Source: Bombus terrestris (taxonomy: Eukaryota; Arthropoda; Insecta; Hymenoptera; Apidae). Taken from it: a DNA stretch of 64,000 nucleotides. Position numbers and translations under genes: made by a program. Below the pieces are notes generated by a model, which was given only the letters and a program-made list of their open reading frames with translations, was not told the origin of the DNA and did not search any database. Where the stretch lies: positions 15,984,501 through 16,048,500 of the forward strand of contig NC_063275.1 of NCBI RefSeq assembly GCF_910591885.1, read 5' to 3'. Shown here piece after piece: positions 10,262 through 23,200 of this stretch (position 1 is its first letter; every line of letters begins with the position of its first letter).

Positions 10262-13200
10262 GGCACGTCGTGCCAACTCGGATTTCCTTTGTCCCACGAC
10301 CCTCTCACACGAATTTCTTTTGCATACCTCGTTTAACGCGATCCACCGAGACTCGCGGCTCTCACGACCTTCAATTTTTGTGTGCAGTCGAACGTCTCCG
10401 ACCGTACGTACGCCCGTGAAATTTTAACATCCTCAGCGATGGAAATGGAATGCGATTCTGTTCGAATGTGGAACGAAAATAAAATGTATCGAAACGTATT
10501 GTTCGATTTGCAATGTCAATGCTCGAGAAAATTGAAATTTAAACGCTTAAAATGCTCGAATTGGAACAGCGTCGTAAAAATTTCTAGACGATCTTTGCGT
10601 CTTCATAAATTTACGAGAACGTACATTTTCCACTATACGGCATTAAAACGTACAACTTCGTCGTCAAATGGAGGAAGGAGCCGATGGTCTCTCTTGCCCG
10701 CGATTTCCTTAAATCACGCGCCATTGTCGCCGTTAGGTCTTTTCTTGTCTCCTCCGTCCTCCGCTGGCTCAGTGGTCCAGGGAATGCGACGCTCTTACGA
10801 AAAACGCCCGGAAGCGAACGCGTTCTGCTCCGTGGTCCGGAAGATGCGCGTAATTTTTTTTTTATTGCGTTGCCATTACCCGTTGAATTACGGACAGCCT
10901 TGGCACGCGAGCCAATGGCCACTACGGGGCATAAGCTCTCGAACAATACTTCTGTCCCATAGAAGGGAACTCAATGACCCTGAAAAGTCGGCTTAGCTGT
11001 CCGGCGAAGAGTTTCACCGGGAAGGTTCCAAAAATTTCAGATCTCCTCGAACGCTCCTCTCGGCATTCCCTAAGCCGATTTTCAATTCGTCCTTCGATCG
11101 ATCGTGACCATTGAGATTTTCGTACACTCGTATTCTACGAAATCCTTTCCTCGGAGTGAGACACAAGTTGCACGTTGATAAGTGTTTTATTGTGTTTCGA
11201 CTAGAAGCTATTTCTAACAGATTGTCATTCTACGAAGAATCGTGAAAGAACCGAATCAAAAATCATACAGCAACGATACTACGGTTCTAGAACATAAATT
11301 TCGTACAATAAGTGACAGAAGAATAATGTTGGATATGACGTCCGTAACTAAAGTAGCCAACGGTACTATATACAGTTGTCATTGAATTATTCTATTTAAA
11401 TGTACCATCAAAATCCCTTCAATTCACGATCTCTCTACTTTCTATCAAACTTCGGTGAATCGCTCGACTGATGTACGAGGGAAAACCGAGAAAAAGCGAA
11501 ATCTACGAAGAATAATTCCCATCGATCGACGGCGTGCCGCAGTTTCGACCGGTTTCCTACAGGGCGGAAAGTTGAGAGATCTCGAACGGAGTTTTGGTAA
11601 CTGGGGGATGGGATTTCGCGGCGTTAGAATTTAATGGCGGTGTCAAAAGTTGGCCGTTAACGAGATGGAGCGAGCCGAAAGATAAATCGAAGCCGGCGCT
11701 TTTGTTCTCCTTCCAGTCCGAGCCGAATCTAAGTTCGAGCCTGCAGCGTGAGCCGCACGGCGATTCGGGGATAATCGTGATCGACGTTGTCGGGGTTGAT
11801 TCGCCCTCTGCTTACCTCGGCCCGACGTTTACATCGATACCGTCGCATTTCATTTTTAATGTTTGACACGTAACCGACGCGTATCGCCGAATTAATCCGA
11901 ATAATGGATGCGAGACGTCGAATCTCGGCTATGTGCGCAGCCTCGGTTTCACCCATCGCCGTTTCGTGAACGTGCAAAGATTTGACTTTTCTCCACGAAC
12001 TGTCCGACTTATCTGGTTAAGGGTAACTACATATACCGAAGTTGATATCGCGATTCCAAGGGGAAAGGTTATACGTTCTGCCCGTCTGGTTATGATCCCA
12101 GCGGTATTCGACGATTTGTAGCACGAAATTTTGACAAAGTTGTCGATGTGTTTGCTCGAATGGAAGTGGCGAAGTTTAAGCGTTACGAGTTCGATTCCTG
12201 TTGCGATTTAGATGTTCCGAAGTGTTCCGTTCGAATGTTATTGAGAAACTGACGGAGACAGAAATGGTAACCTAATTTGAATGTCTAGTCGTCTTGCTCG
12301 TGCATAACTGAATTGAAAAATACCAAATACGCACGGCAGCATATGAATTTTGGTTCTGAAAAACAGCGGGGAAGTCACGTCTGCCCCATAAATTTAGTCT
12401 ACGAACTAATCGTTGGCCGAGAGTTTGAGCCTGTTGTTTCGATATTTATGTCATTTTTTTTGCTTTCTGGGGTTTCGTTCAAATTTATGTAGAACCTAGA
12501 ATCTTCTAAGTATGCATGAAAAGAAAAAAGACAAACGAAATGTTTGTTAGATCGAATATATTTGGCTAATCGTCCATCGACAGACGATTCACGCGTACAA
12601 AGTGGCGCTTAAAAAATCTCTGCTATTTGGTCTTCTTTCTTTCCCTCGGTTCTTCGATGGAGATAACCGGGGCAGGAAAAAGAAGAAGTATGCAAAATTG
12701 AAAAAGGTGCAATCAGCAACGTTCGGAGCTGGTCTCGAACTGGGAATTGCGGCGGAAAGTAAACGGCGAGCCCTTTAATCCGTTGGCTCGTTAACGTTGC
12801 CCTGATCGAAACTCTAATTTGCGAGCGGCGCAAAGAAAACAGAGCGCGGCCACGGTCAGATAAGGCGGCGGGAAGGGATCGCAGATAAGCGCGAGCCAAA
12901 CGAGCCAACTTCTAAAGAACTTAATAGGGAAAACGGAAACATATTCGAGCGAACGAAGGTGGGTTCGATAATCGCGGCCGAGACGGTTAGGGACGTTTTC
13001 CCGTGGTTGAAAAGGGCAGCCGCGCTCATTTTATAGAAGGCTCGTTCTCTCATGGCGTTACACCTTGAAAGTAGCGGGCCGCATTTCCAGGAATTCCACC
13101 GTTAGTTCGGCCATTACCATTCGCTACATGTCGGGGGTCACATTTTAGCGTGTTTACGGCACTTTTCGAGGAAACTGTTACCTCGAGCACCGTCTTAGCG

Positions 13201-15480
13201 AAGCGTCGCGACTCAGACAAATATGCTCAAGTAGCCGCGACACGCTTTCATTATCTCGACCGCTTTCGCGACATCGCAAAGAACCTCGCGAATTCAAGGT
13301 TCTTTTCCGAGTCGACGGTGTCGTAGAAGAGAGAAACTGTTTAAATTGAGCGCGCGTTTGCGACCACGCTGCTGAGAACGATGGGAAAGGTACTTACGAA
13401 GAACAGTTCGAGGTTGTTAACCCCTCCGCTGATGGAACGTCAAAGGACCACTCGTGTCGTATGACTCTGGAGAGGCGCCGACGTCTTTCAGCTGTGCAGT
13501 TTTTTTGCGGTTTAAATCGAAGGTTAAACGAGAGGTGTAAACTATTCGTGAACGAATAAGTGGCCAATTACGAGAGGCTATTACACCTGCGTTAAAGGAT
13601 CAAGGAGCCATTTCGTAAACGTAAGCTGGCATAGCTTGAGAGGCGTGAGTAGCGATGAAATGCCAACGAGAGGACGTTACTCGGTTCAATATTTATACGC
13701 TCCAAATTCCAGGGCTTAGAATATTGACACCCGAAATATTTCCCTCGAAGCAAGGTCTCTTTGAAGCTGTCTTTGAACTCGTCTACCTACTCGTTCTAAG
13801 CAAATTATACAAACCGAAATTCCTTGGTATTTGGAAAATAGGGAGAAACGAATGGAAGAAGCGGTAAGAAACGGCATCGATAACGTCCTTGTACTTGAAA
13901 CGTTGAAATAATTCTAGCAAAAATCACTAGCACAGTTGCTAATTGATTGATAATTGCCATGGAATTACCATCGACGATTAATCGATACTAAACGTCGAAA
14001 TATCCCCGCCAATTAGTCAATTTAGAATGTCGTACTACCGTCGGCTATAAAACGAACGATATTTATACCTACATAAGTCACTATGGCGACGACTGGTATT
14101 TTGCCACGTGTACTTATGGCCATGATTTGTAAATTCCAGTTTCCCTGATCGAATGGAATAGCGAGTTTCTCTTTTTTATTTAACGATGAAGCGGTTTACG
14201 TGCCACAGCCTGCTCCGAACAGGTGCTACATGCTGATTTTACACGGAATTTGGATATCGATACAATCGTGAAACCTGATTTCAAAATCGTATCTTTTCAG
14301 ATTCTTAAATATAAGCCCGCTTATTGTAGCGAAGGAACGAGTTCCCCTTTTTACGACACGCTCTCACTGGAATTCCCTTATATAACGTATGTAGTTTACA
14401 TAATTGGCAACACGCAATGTTGTTATTGCTGGGTAGAAATTCGGTTCAACATTCTGCCGGAAAGACACCGAAAGATTCCGAATTCATTTCAATCGATAAA
14501 TAAACTCTAGTTGTAAATCGATCGCTTCCTGGTCTCTATAGAAATAAGAGTTTTACGAGACTCGTATTTTTTACACACCGATCATCTACGATACCGACTA
14601 GCTGTTTCCATTTAGAAAATCTTCACAATTGGCTAAATTTGCAAGACGATATATCAGGTTTTACGTCAAGATGTAGATAGCCATATTCTTGTTTCTATTT
14701 CGATTCCATATGAAGAAGATAAAGAGCAGCCATAAGGATGAGACGCGGTTGAGAAGTTTTTAACGAGCTCTGATTGTTGCCGCTCGTCATCAGCATGTTT
14801 ACGGACAGCCGAAATAAAGTGGAGCGGCAACGTTCCTTCCCGCTCGAGAGCACCTGGCCGCCTCGACTTCGTGTTGTTCGGTGTCACGACACCGCGATCA
14901 TCTACCGATCAAGTAGAATGGCTTCGCATTCCGTCGTTCGTCTCCGCCGTGTTATATCCAAGGCGTATTTTGCGGCGATCGCTGTTTACAATGCTTCTTA
15001 CTAACAACAAGTTACAGTGCAATCTCGTACCCGAGATATGGTTAGAGATATCATCTTCGGCGATACGTAAATATGTTTTTTCACTAATGTTCTTATATAA
15101 ATTGAACGTACCTACGAGTACTTATACACTAGGATGATTTCGACATAGAACAGAACGGAACGCAGCAAAACAAATTACGTCAGAAGCGATGCTACTCAAG
15201 AACCGTGGAAAGATTGGAAACACGCGAAAGCGGATTTTCCTTCCGGCGTGGAGGCATCCCGAAGCGAGGTTGCATCGCAATGGCATCGGAACGGCATCGA
15301 ACTCGGTTGCGGAGTGGAGGCGGTTTCGCGAAAAAGGCCCTGAACTGGCGGTGGGAGCGAGAGAGCGCGCGAAATGATTGCGCGCAATAAGGCTCCGCGT
15401 TTCGTGGCAGACACCGTGGCTAACGGATGTGCCGTTACGGGGCCGCATTCCACGGAGCCACGCATGCGCGACGCGACACA
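10262..15480. other. non-coding stretch without clear features
   Basis: No gene supported. The 204-codon frame at 10382-10996 mixes Cys, Arg and Ser without any domain and is judged chance. Two frames with more protein-like composition, at 13655-13867 and 14190-14510, are listed under findings only. No tRNA, microsatellite or transposon end was seen. Confidence 0.45.
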
Positions 15481-16180
15481 TTCCATTGTCTTTTACATTC
15501 TTCCCGGCCGTTTCTCTCCTCCTTGGTATTCTTAGCACGCTCACCCGCCAACAACCGCCCCTGGCGCAACGGCGTAGGGCACCGAGGGCCTTATCCCGCC
15601 ACGTTCTTCGCCCTTTTCCCCACCTCCGTCCTACCTTTCCCCTCCATGCTGCCGTTCTTTCTCGTCCTCCTGCCGGTTTTAGCGTTCCCTTTCTTCTCTT
15701 TGCATTCCGTGCTTCTTCCTTTGCTCTTTGTATTTTTTCGTCGTTATACCCGACTTTGCGCTTCTTCTTGCTCTTCGCTCTTCTTACTCTTCGCTCTTCT
15801 CGTTCAAAGGCCTTTATACCTGCGATCTTCGCGAAGTCACTACCATCCAATTGGCTCTCTTCGCGGCCTTTGTTCTCCGCCATCTAGATCCAACGTCTCT
15901 TCATCTTCCTTTTCCCGCTGTGCTATTTTCTACTTCGACTCGTGGCTTGTTTTGATTCCCGTCTAGTTCGAGCGTGTATCTCACCGCGTTCCTCGACTTC
16001 TTCCTGCGAAATGTTTTCTTCTCCGACCTTCGCGGATCTGTTTTATTTCCCTTTTTTCTCGGTCCACGCGTTCCTCTTGATCCTTCTCGCTCTGCCAGCT
16101 GTCTTCTTCCGTTTCCTTGTGTCCACGCGCTCAGCATCTCTCTTCAGCCTCCGCTCGATTCTCACGCTTCTTTAACGTCG
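15481..16180. repeat. long pyrimidine-rich (CT-rich) tract
   Basis: About 700 bases in which the plus strand is dominated by C and T, with tcttc, ctcttcg and cttcttcctt words and a local imperfect repeat of ctcttcg units at 15761-15801. The bias leaves long frames open on both strands: Ser/Leu/Phe-rich on plus and Lys/Arg/Glu-rich on minus, including 253 codons at 15122-15883. No domain appears in any of them, so I treat the frames as products of composition. Confidence 0.7.
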
Positions 16181-19100
16181 TCGCGTTATCTCCTTCTTGT
16201 TTCGCTGTTCGTTCGCGGTCGCCAATCTCGATGCCTCCCGCCTCGACCCCCGATGAGAAGAAACGAGTCTGGAACCCCGCTGGAATTGTTAATGCTCCTT
16301 GGTTCTCTCGCGAGCCTCGTGTTCTCCTGTTAACCGCCTAATATCGCCGGCAAAATGAATGGTTCAATTAATACGTCGTTTCGGGGGACCACCGTGGATG
16401 CCGCCCAATTTCGCGGCTCCACTCCGTTCCTTCGTTGATAAGTCGAACGAGTTGATTAAGCTGCTTTCACGACGTTACACGCATCGCTTATTGCGTCTCC
16501 TTTCTTTTATTTTCATTCGCAGGAATTAATCGAAAGTCTTTCGAACAGAGTTGCCGTTTGACATTTACGTTCACCCAGATATAAGCGATTAAAATTCAAG
16601 TCATTTTTTTGGCAACTTTTGCGTATAAAATTCTCCTTGCACGATGGTGGAAAAAAGAGAGAAAAGAAAAAAGAAAAGAAGAAACGAGAAATACGTGGTC
16701 CGTGGAACGGAATAGTCGAAGCGTTCCGCAATTTCAGAGGCGGAATTCCGTTCGGCTTGGTCTACGAACTGCGCAACGGGCCGTGCGCTCATCGTGCTCC
16801 TCTTCGCGATTACACCACACGGCTACATGACGAGATAAATACTTGCACGCGCGTTAGCGCTCGCGCATGCGTGGATGCACACCAGTATTCGCGAGTAATG
16901 TTCCAGGAAATTACTAGCAACGCGATATTCTATTCATTCAAACGTCTTTACACGCCTCTTCGTTTCCTCTTGCCGCCACGATCACCAAGAAAAAGTTCAT
17001 CCGCTCCTTTTGGGCGGCTTATCGCAATACATTTCGATATTATTCTCTCCAGAAGCAACAAAGTAACTCGATGAAGTATTCGGTGAAGTATTTGAGTTAA
17101 TGTAAAAATATGGTAGAAACATAGATAACGACAAGTGATTACGACGGAATTCTTTCTGAAGCGCGTTAGGCATAGAGTCTAATTTCTGCTTTGAAATAAG
17201 GTATCGTAATTGGTAGGTAGCAGGTTGGTAGCTGTAAGGATTAACGCTCGTCGATCCTTCGCTAACTGTATTCCTTTGGAGAACGTTATTCGTCTGAATC
17301 ATACGCGCGCGAGCGTTCGCGTGCGCCTTCAGCGCAACAACGTACACAATGCATAATTCTTACATAATAGGGAGGTCGATGGTTGGCCGAGTCGTTCAGA
17401 GGCAGGATGCGTTAATGGCCGAATATCGGTTCGTGCGAATCGACCGCCGTTTCCGGGATCCTTGCGAAAATTGGCCGCATTTACCTTTCAACTAATCTGC
17501 AATTTTACCGGCCGCCTTCCGTTTCTCGTTTCTGCTCCGATCTTACGAAAATCTTTTCTTTTTTTTTTTTTTTCTAGGTAACAACAGTGACCAGAAGTTT
17601 GCGTCTTTTGAACTGATGCGAAACGCGCTATGATTGCAGTCACGTCTGCGATCGCGAGGATGGAGAAAAAGTACGGCAAAGCGGGGGGTACCGTGCAATG
17701 GACTCGCGCCGATCGAAGTCGGAAATCGAACGAAAACGCGCAACGCCACAATCGTGATCGGTGACAAGAGACAAGCTGTTCCCGGTATTACCGCCATAAG
17801 AAGCGGTTTTGCTCGTCATAAGAATATTTCAGCCGTTGTTGTCCGAGGAGTCACACGGGTTTCGGCAGTTTCGTGACCTTTTATGGTCATCGAGCGGTGT
17901 ACGGTCGACTGGATTGCCGCGCAAGGATTTGCTGACCCGAAACGCACAAGTACAATCACAATCCTACGTCGCTTCGTTAAATCGTCGCCGCTTCTGACTC
18001 ATCGGTAGTCTGTGTTCCTCGATTAGGGAAGGACGGTTGATTCGCGCATTGATAGAATCGCGAACGCGAAACCCGCTAGTCGGCCTAATCGAGAGCAGCC
18101 GACAACGAATTGGAAATCGATTCCCGCGCGAACCGACAGTCGCGAGCCTCTATTGCTCGCTTCTATCTCGGTTGCCTTCATCGAAATCGTGTTCGAAATT
18201 TTCTTGTAAAAGTCTCGCTATGATCTCGGCACAGAGACCTCGTCGAACAATACTCCGTGCTCGCGCTGATTGCGATTCACGCGTCCCGGGGATAGAACAT
18301 CTGGTAACCGACGTCATCGAGGACCTTCCACGCGATCGCATTGACCCGTTTTCGATTCCGTTTCCCACGGAACGTTCGCGATGTCGAACGACATCGAACT
18401 GCTCTTGACAACCTCACGAAACTCCTCGATATCTCCTCCTGCGTCCGTTGCAACGTCGTTCTCGTTCGATCGACGTACGATGGGAGGAGGCAGATCGTTA
18501 AGAAGGTAAGAACAATTTTGACAGGTAGGCCGCAACCTTTTACGGTGCTCCTGTCCGCGAGTTTGACAGGCAAAGATTCTCTGACCCGGCATTGGCGTCG
18601 ACGTGTATATACACGCGAATGGCCTAAACCCACTTCATTAGGTGGTCGGAAAGGCTGTGGCACTGTGGCCTGTCCGTGAGTCAGTCTGATCTTGATTAGG
18701 CGAGCGACTGCGTCACGTCGCGCTTTTGCTTCGGACAGTCCAGCACCGGGGGCACGGTGTGTGATTCACGTTGGAATCTTGGAGTGGCACAATGGCCTTT
18801 ACGCGCACATACGAACAGTACGTGCAACGATACGGTACGCCTTGCCTAACCTGTCTTGGAAACTAATATAATTCATGGGCGTATTTACGCGTGCTAGCCT
18901 AGACTGGCCGTGAGCGAGCTAGATCCCACGATATATCGAGATCCTAAATTAAAGAATCAAGAACAGGCCCTGATTGCAGGCTAGGAATTGAGATCGATAA
19001 AGATCTCGTACCATCGTAAGTATTTATGGGCCTTATCTAGAAATTGTCGATTCGAGTGTGAAGTGGGAAGACGATGGTACACTCGTCGGAAACTAGATTG

Positions 19101-20231
19101 AAATTAGGTTGATTCCGCATATTTTCTAAATTCGCCACAGGCGAACGATGATTCTGAGGACAAGCGGAAATACCTGCGAATCTACCAAGCGATGGCGAGC
19201 CGATCGCTTTCGAACTTGCTTCTGTGGAATCGTTGCGCGAGCCAACGCGTGCGCTCGCCAGGCTGATCGAAATTCGCGGGAAAAACAAACATAGTGGCAA
19301 ATCGGGAGAGGGGCGGATGGTTTTTATTGGATTTGAAGTGCGCGCGAGAGCGAGCGAACGGCGTGCTCCTTTCTAGAGAAACGACTGGCCCGAATTCCAG
19401 CGTTAAGACGGCCTTGCGGGACTCGCGGCTATTGCTCGGCAAGGCTTCGCGGATTTCCGCAAACGTGGCCGTCGATGGTTCTCCCTGTAAATTTCAAAGT
19501 CGACGTTCACTGGCGAACGCTCGCTGTATGTAACCTAAGCTCTATATGCTGTCACCTTTCATTCTTTGTTAATCGGGAATTTATTATTCGAAAAGATTTA
19601 GTTTCATTATATCATCGACGATATTTAGTTGGAAGGTATTCAATAATATGAAAAACTTTAAGCTATACTTGGTCCTACGAACTATCTTCGTATTTCGAAT
19701 TCGCCATATTTTATGTGCACGTAGCAGCCAGCGTTGCATCCTTGTGTCATTAATTTAATCGCATAAACGAGTGCCAAAATGCTCGGTGGTATGTTGCGCC
19801 GATAAGTCTGACTAAGTTATGCCCCCACACTAGCTAAGATCGAGAGCAACTGCGATGATTCTGTCGTTGTTTCTTCCGGAATCTCTCCTTGAAATTTTTG
19901 GAGAGCCAGAGTTTGAGCCGAGAGAAGCCCGAAGATTTATAGGCGCGCGAAACAAAAGGACGAATAATTGATCGAAATGCGCTTCGTTTTTATCGACTGG
20001 AAGTTTGGTTGGTAGACAGACTCGGACGAATGCCAAGTATGTTGCCAATAACGCATTATTTTCTTTTTCCATTTAAGGACGGCGTCGGAATGCTGTCTCT
20101 AAGAGATTTACCCAATATCGAATCGGTGTTAGGTCGTAATATACAGAGTTCGTGGTATAAACGATGTATTGTTCAAGAACCTCTCTATATGCGAATTCGT
20201 CGTTTGTTGAATTGTTCGTACTGTCGTGGAG
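16181..20231. other. non-coding stretch, one possible small exon
   Basis: Mostly featureless. A purine-rich patch lies at 16640-16690. A T15 run at 17559-17573 followed by ctag makes a strong-looking splice acceptor, but the frames after it close within 20 codons. A small open segment ending in a consensus splice donor lies at 18381-18505 (see findings). No recognised product. Confidence 0.45.
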
Positions 20232-20251
20232 AAAAAAAAAAAAAAAAAAAA
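20232..20251. repeat. A20 homopolymer
   Basis: Twenty consecutive A followed by a short GA-rich tail (gaaaggaaag). The tract extends an open frame upstream into a Lys run, which is an artefact. No retroposon body is recognisable to its left. Confidence 0.9.
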
Positions 20252-23200
20252 GAAAGGAAAGTGAGACGCGTAAGGCGCAAGCGATAGATCAACTCTTGAA
20301 TAGTTCCTCTCGAAATCTATAATCCATGACGTTCCGAGAGAAATGCCCGTATCATCGAGCAGCGTGCTCTTTATCGGACCGGGTCGAATGTTCGGAGAAC
20401 AAATAACGCGCGAGTGTCGATCGAATTCCCATATATTTTATCGCGACGAGGAAAATTCCCGGGTCCTCGACGCTAATCTTCGTCCTTCTCCTATCAAAAT
20501 AAACAAAAAGGAAAAATATAGGTAAATAAAATGGGAGGAAAACAGCACACGACAGATCTTTCGATAAATCATCGAGTCGGGAGGGAGAAAACGGGATCGT
20601 CGATTTTCATGGAAATCCTTGCCGACTGGTTATGGAGCCGAACTAGGCACGCTCGTTTCTGCTTGAGGTTCGAGTTCGTTACCGATCGAGCGTTGGCAAA
20701 TAGTCGCGCGTTTTAAAGAGAACACCGGCGTCTCACAGACACACGCAAGATATTTATCTTGCCTGGGAGAAAGTGTACCACATACAGGCCACAGCGTGGC
20801 GGCGAATAGATTCTTGCAGTTTCATAACTTAGTGACCGACATTCCGTGGAATTGCACCACTAATAATGACTATGACATCATTGGTCTGCAATTGACTCCG
20901 TCGATTGGAAACATCGGGTTTCCCCGATGGGTAGTTATGCCACGAATTTGACGCTTCTGGTTCGTTATCGTTGCCTCCACTCAAAAACCAGGTCGAACAA
21001 CTTCCAACTCTTCTTGTTTTTCCCCTTTTATCGATGGTGCAGCTTCGAGAAAAACGAATTTCGAAGGGAGAAATCGAGAAGCAAAGTATCGAATAACTAC
21101 GACAAATCTGTCTGTACCTCTCCCTTCTTCGATAAGTTCTGTTGCGTAACTTGCTAACCGTACTTGCTAACCAAGTATGGTTACAGTTTCGGAGAACTCG
21201 GTGTATAGACGATGCAAGGAAGAGGATACTCGAGGCGAGCTTGGTTTCGCGGTAAACACGGCGAAATGATACGCAACAGTCTGTCAGAACCGCGATTCCG
21301 TTTCGAACGGAGTAGCTATTTTATCGGTCCGACTTGAGACCCGTCAAAAATATCATTTGCCCCGTATCAACGTTCCGATCGGTGGGAGGAGAAATCCCTG
21401 AAGGATTTACGGGATCGTTCGACAAATGTCGGTGCGCGTCCACGGCCCCTGCGAGAAGAGGTAGACATCAATCGAATCGGTGCCATTAATCGAAGCGGTT
21501 CTCCTTCCGCGATCGTTCGTTCTTTTGTAATGTCTTCATACGATCGTGGACCAGCGCTAACGAACCGGATACCGTTAGATTTTCAAGAGTAACGAGTGGT
21601 TCCTGCGAGATACGGATCTCGGCAGGAAAGGCCGATCCGTCTATAGCGTATACTATTAGCGGTAGCTTAATAGCCTTCCTAATACCTGTGGACGTTGCAC
21701 GAGAGACAAGGAAACGACGAAAGGAAAGATCTCGAGGAAAAAAAGCAACAAACTCGATGACGTTTTAATGGCCGATGAATAATTCCTTTTGGACAATGGG
21801 TCTCGCTGAAACGGACGCACGTGCGTGAAACGCACGGTGTTCTGCTATTTTGAAAGTCGAACCGCCGACGGAATTCACTTTCGCTGCGTCTGTTCGCACG
21901 CTCGCCGCCCTCTTTTTGTCAATCGTTTCTCGATCTCGATCCGCGCGACCCTCGCGAAACGCAACCAGTCCTCTTGTCAACGTTGCTCGCGGGGAAAGCG
22001 TCGTCTAAATGTGACACGCGATCATTTGGAAATTCGCGAGATATCAGCGACTTTATAACGTTTGCAACGTCTGTCGCAAGATAGTTGTTCCGTTCTCGAC
22101 GATTAATTTGTTTACGTGCCGTTGCAACGTAGCGTCCACGAAGGAAAACGAAACGTATCCTTTGGTTTGGCAGATATCGTTGGGTAATCTTAGCGCGTTA
22201 AACGAGGCGGATAGACAGCAACGTCGATCTGCACATGGGAACGAAACGGTGATACGCGGATGTTTCCAAGGAATCAGTAGATTCCGCAAAGAACTTGACT
22301 CTGACAGATTTCTTGGCCGAGGTAGCTCGACCGAACGGGCCAAAAATTTCTTTCGACCTATTGGCTGGCCTAGCAAGATTCGTGGACGATGTAATTAGTT
22401 TCGCTGACAGTTATATTAAAAGATAAATATCGATCGTTGAGTGGTGTACGTTTGACCTTAGTATTTCCAAAATTAGGTGAACCGACGCGGCGCCATAGAA
22501 CGGGGACGCCCGAAATCTGAAAATAATGCGCGAGAAGACGACGAGACACAAAATGGTAACGTTTATCGGCGCCTCGCGTGGATGGTTGTTTATCGTGGTT
22601 TTATTCGCGGTAGAATCGTAGTTGGTCTTCCCACGATTCTCACAACCGCATCGTCCCGTCTTCGTAATAACTGGCTATTGGCCAATTAAGCAAATCGAAA
22701 CTTAATTTGCGACCACAAAAGGATGAGCCATCGATTCGTCTCTCTTCCCGATTTAATCGCTTACCGATAATCATTTTAATTACACCGATACGTTCGGCTG
22801 ATTGCATTTAATGAACTGTACGAATAGGACCCAGTGGGCTTCGTTAATATTTTTGCGTCCACGACTGGGAATAGAAAGCGAGTGTAATTGATCGGTCCGA
22901 GCCACGTTTCTGTCTCAATATCGTATGCAACGATCGCGAATCGATTTTACATAAGTCGATTCGGTTGTCGCGAACCGTCGATCGATAACCTTACGAATCT
23001 CATTCCCTTTAATCGCCATTTCATATATTTCTACGTATGAATAATAATCTTACTTAATAACGTAGAACGATTATCGTCAAACTGAGCAAAAATGCATCGA
23101 CGATTTGCAACAGCGCGTAATTACGAAAAGGTAGAGAAGAAAATGAAAAATGACGAAAATAAATCCGCGTGTTATAAAAAGCATGTTTACTTGTTGTTAC

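Noticed and set aside
10765..10840. tggctcagtggtccaggg, resembling a tRNA A box
   Set aside because: No T-loop ggttcga at the right distance and no cloverleaf pairing.
10382..10996. 204-codon plus-strand frame with several Cys
   Set aside because: Chance-like composition, no repeated Cys spacing, no domain, overlapped by other open frames.
15122..15883. 253-codon minus-strand frame, the longest in the window
   Set aside because: It reads the purine-rich strand of a long CT-rich tract, so Lys, Arg and Glu codons dominate. Overlapping frames stay open on the other strand. No domain.
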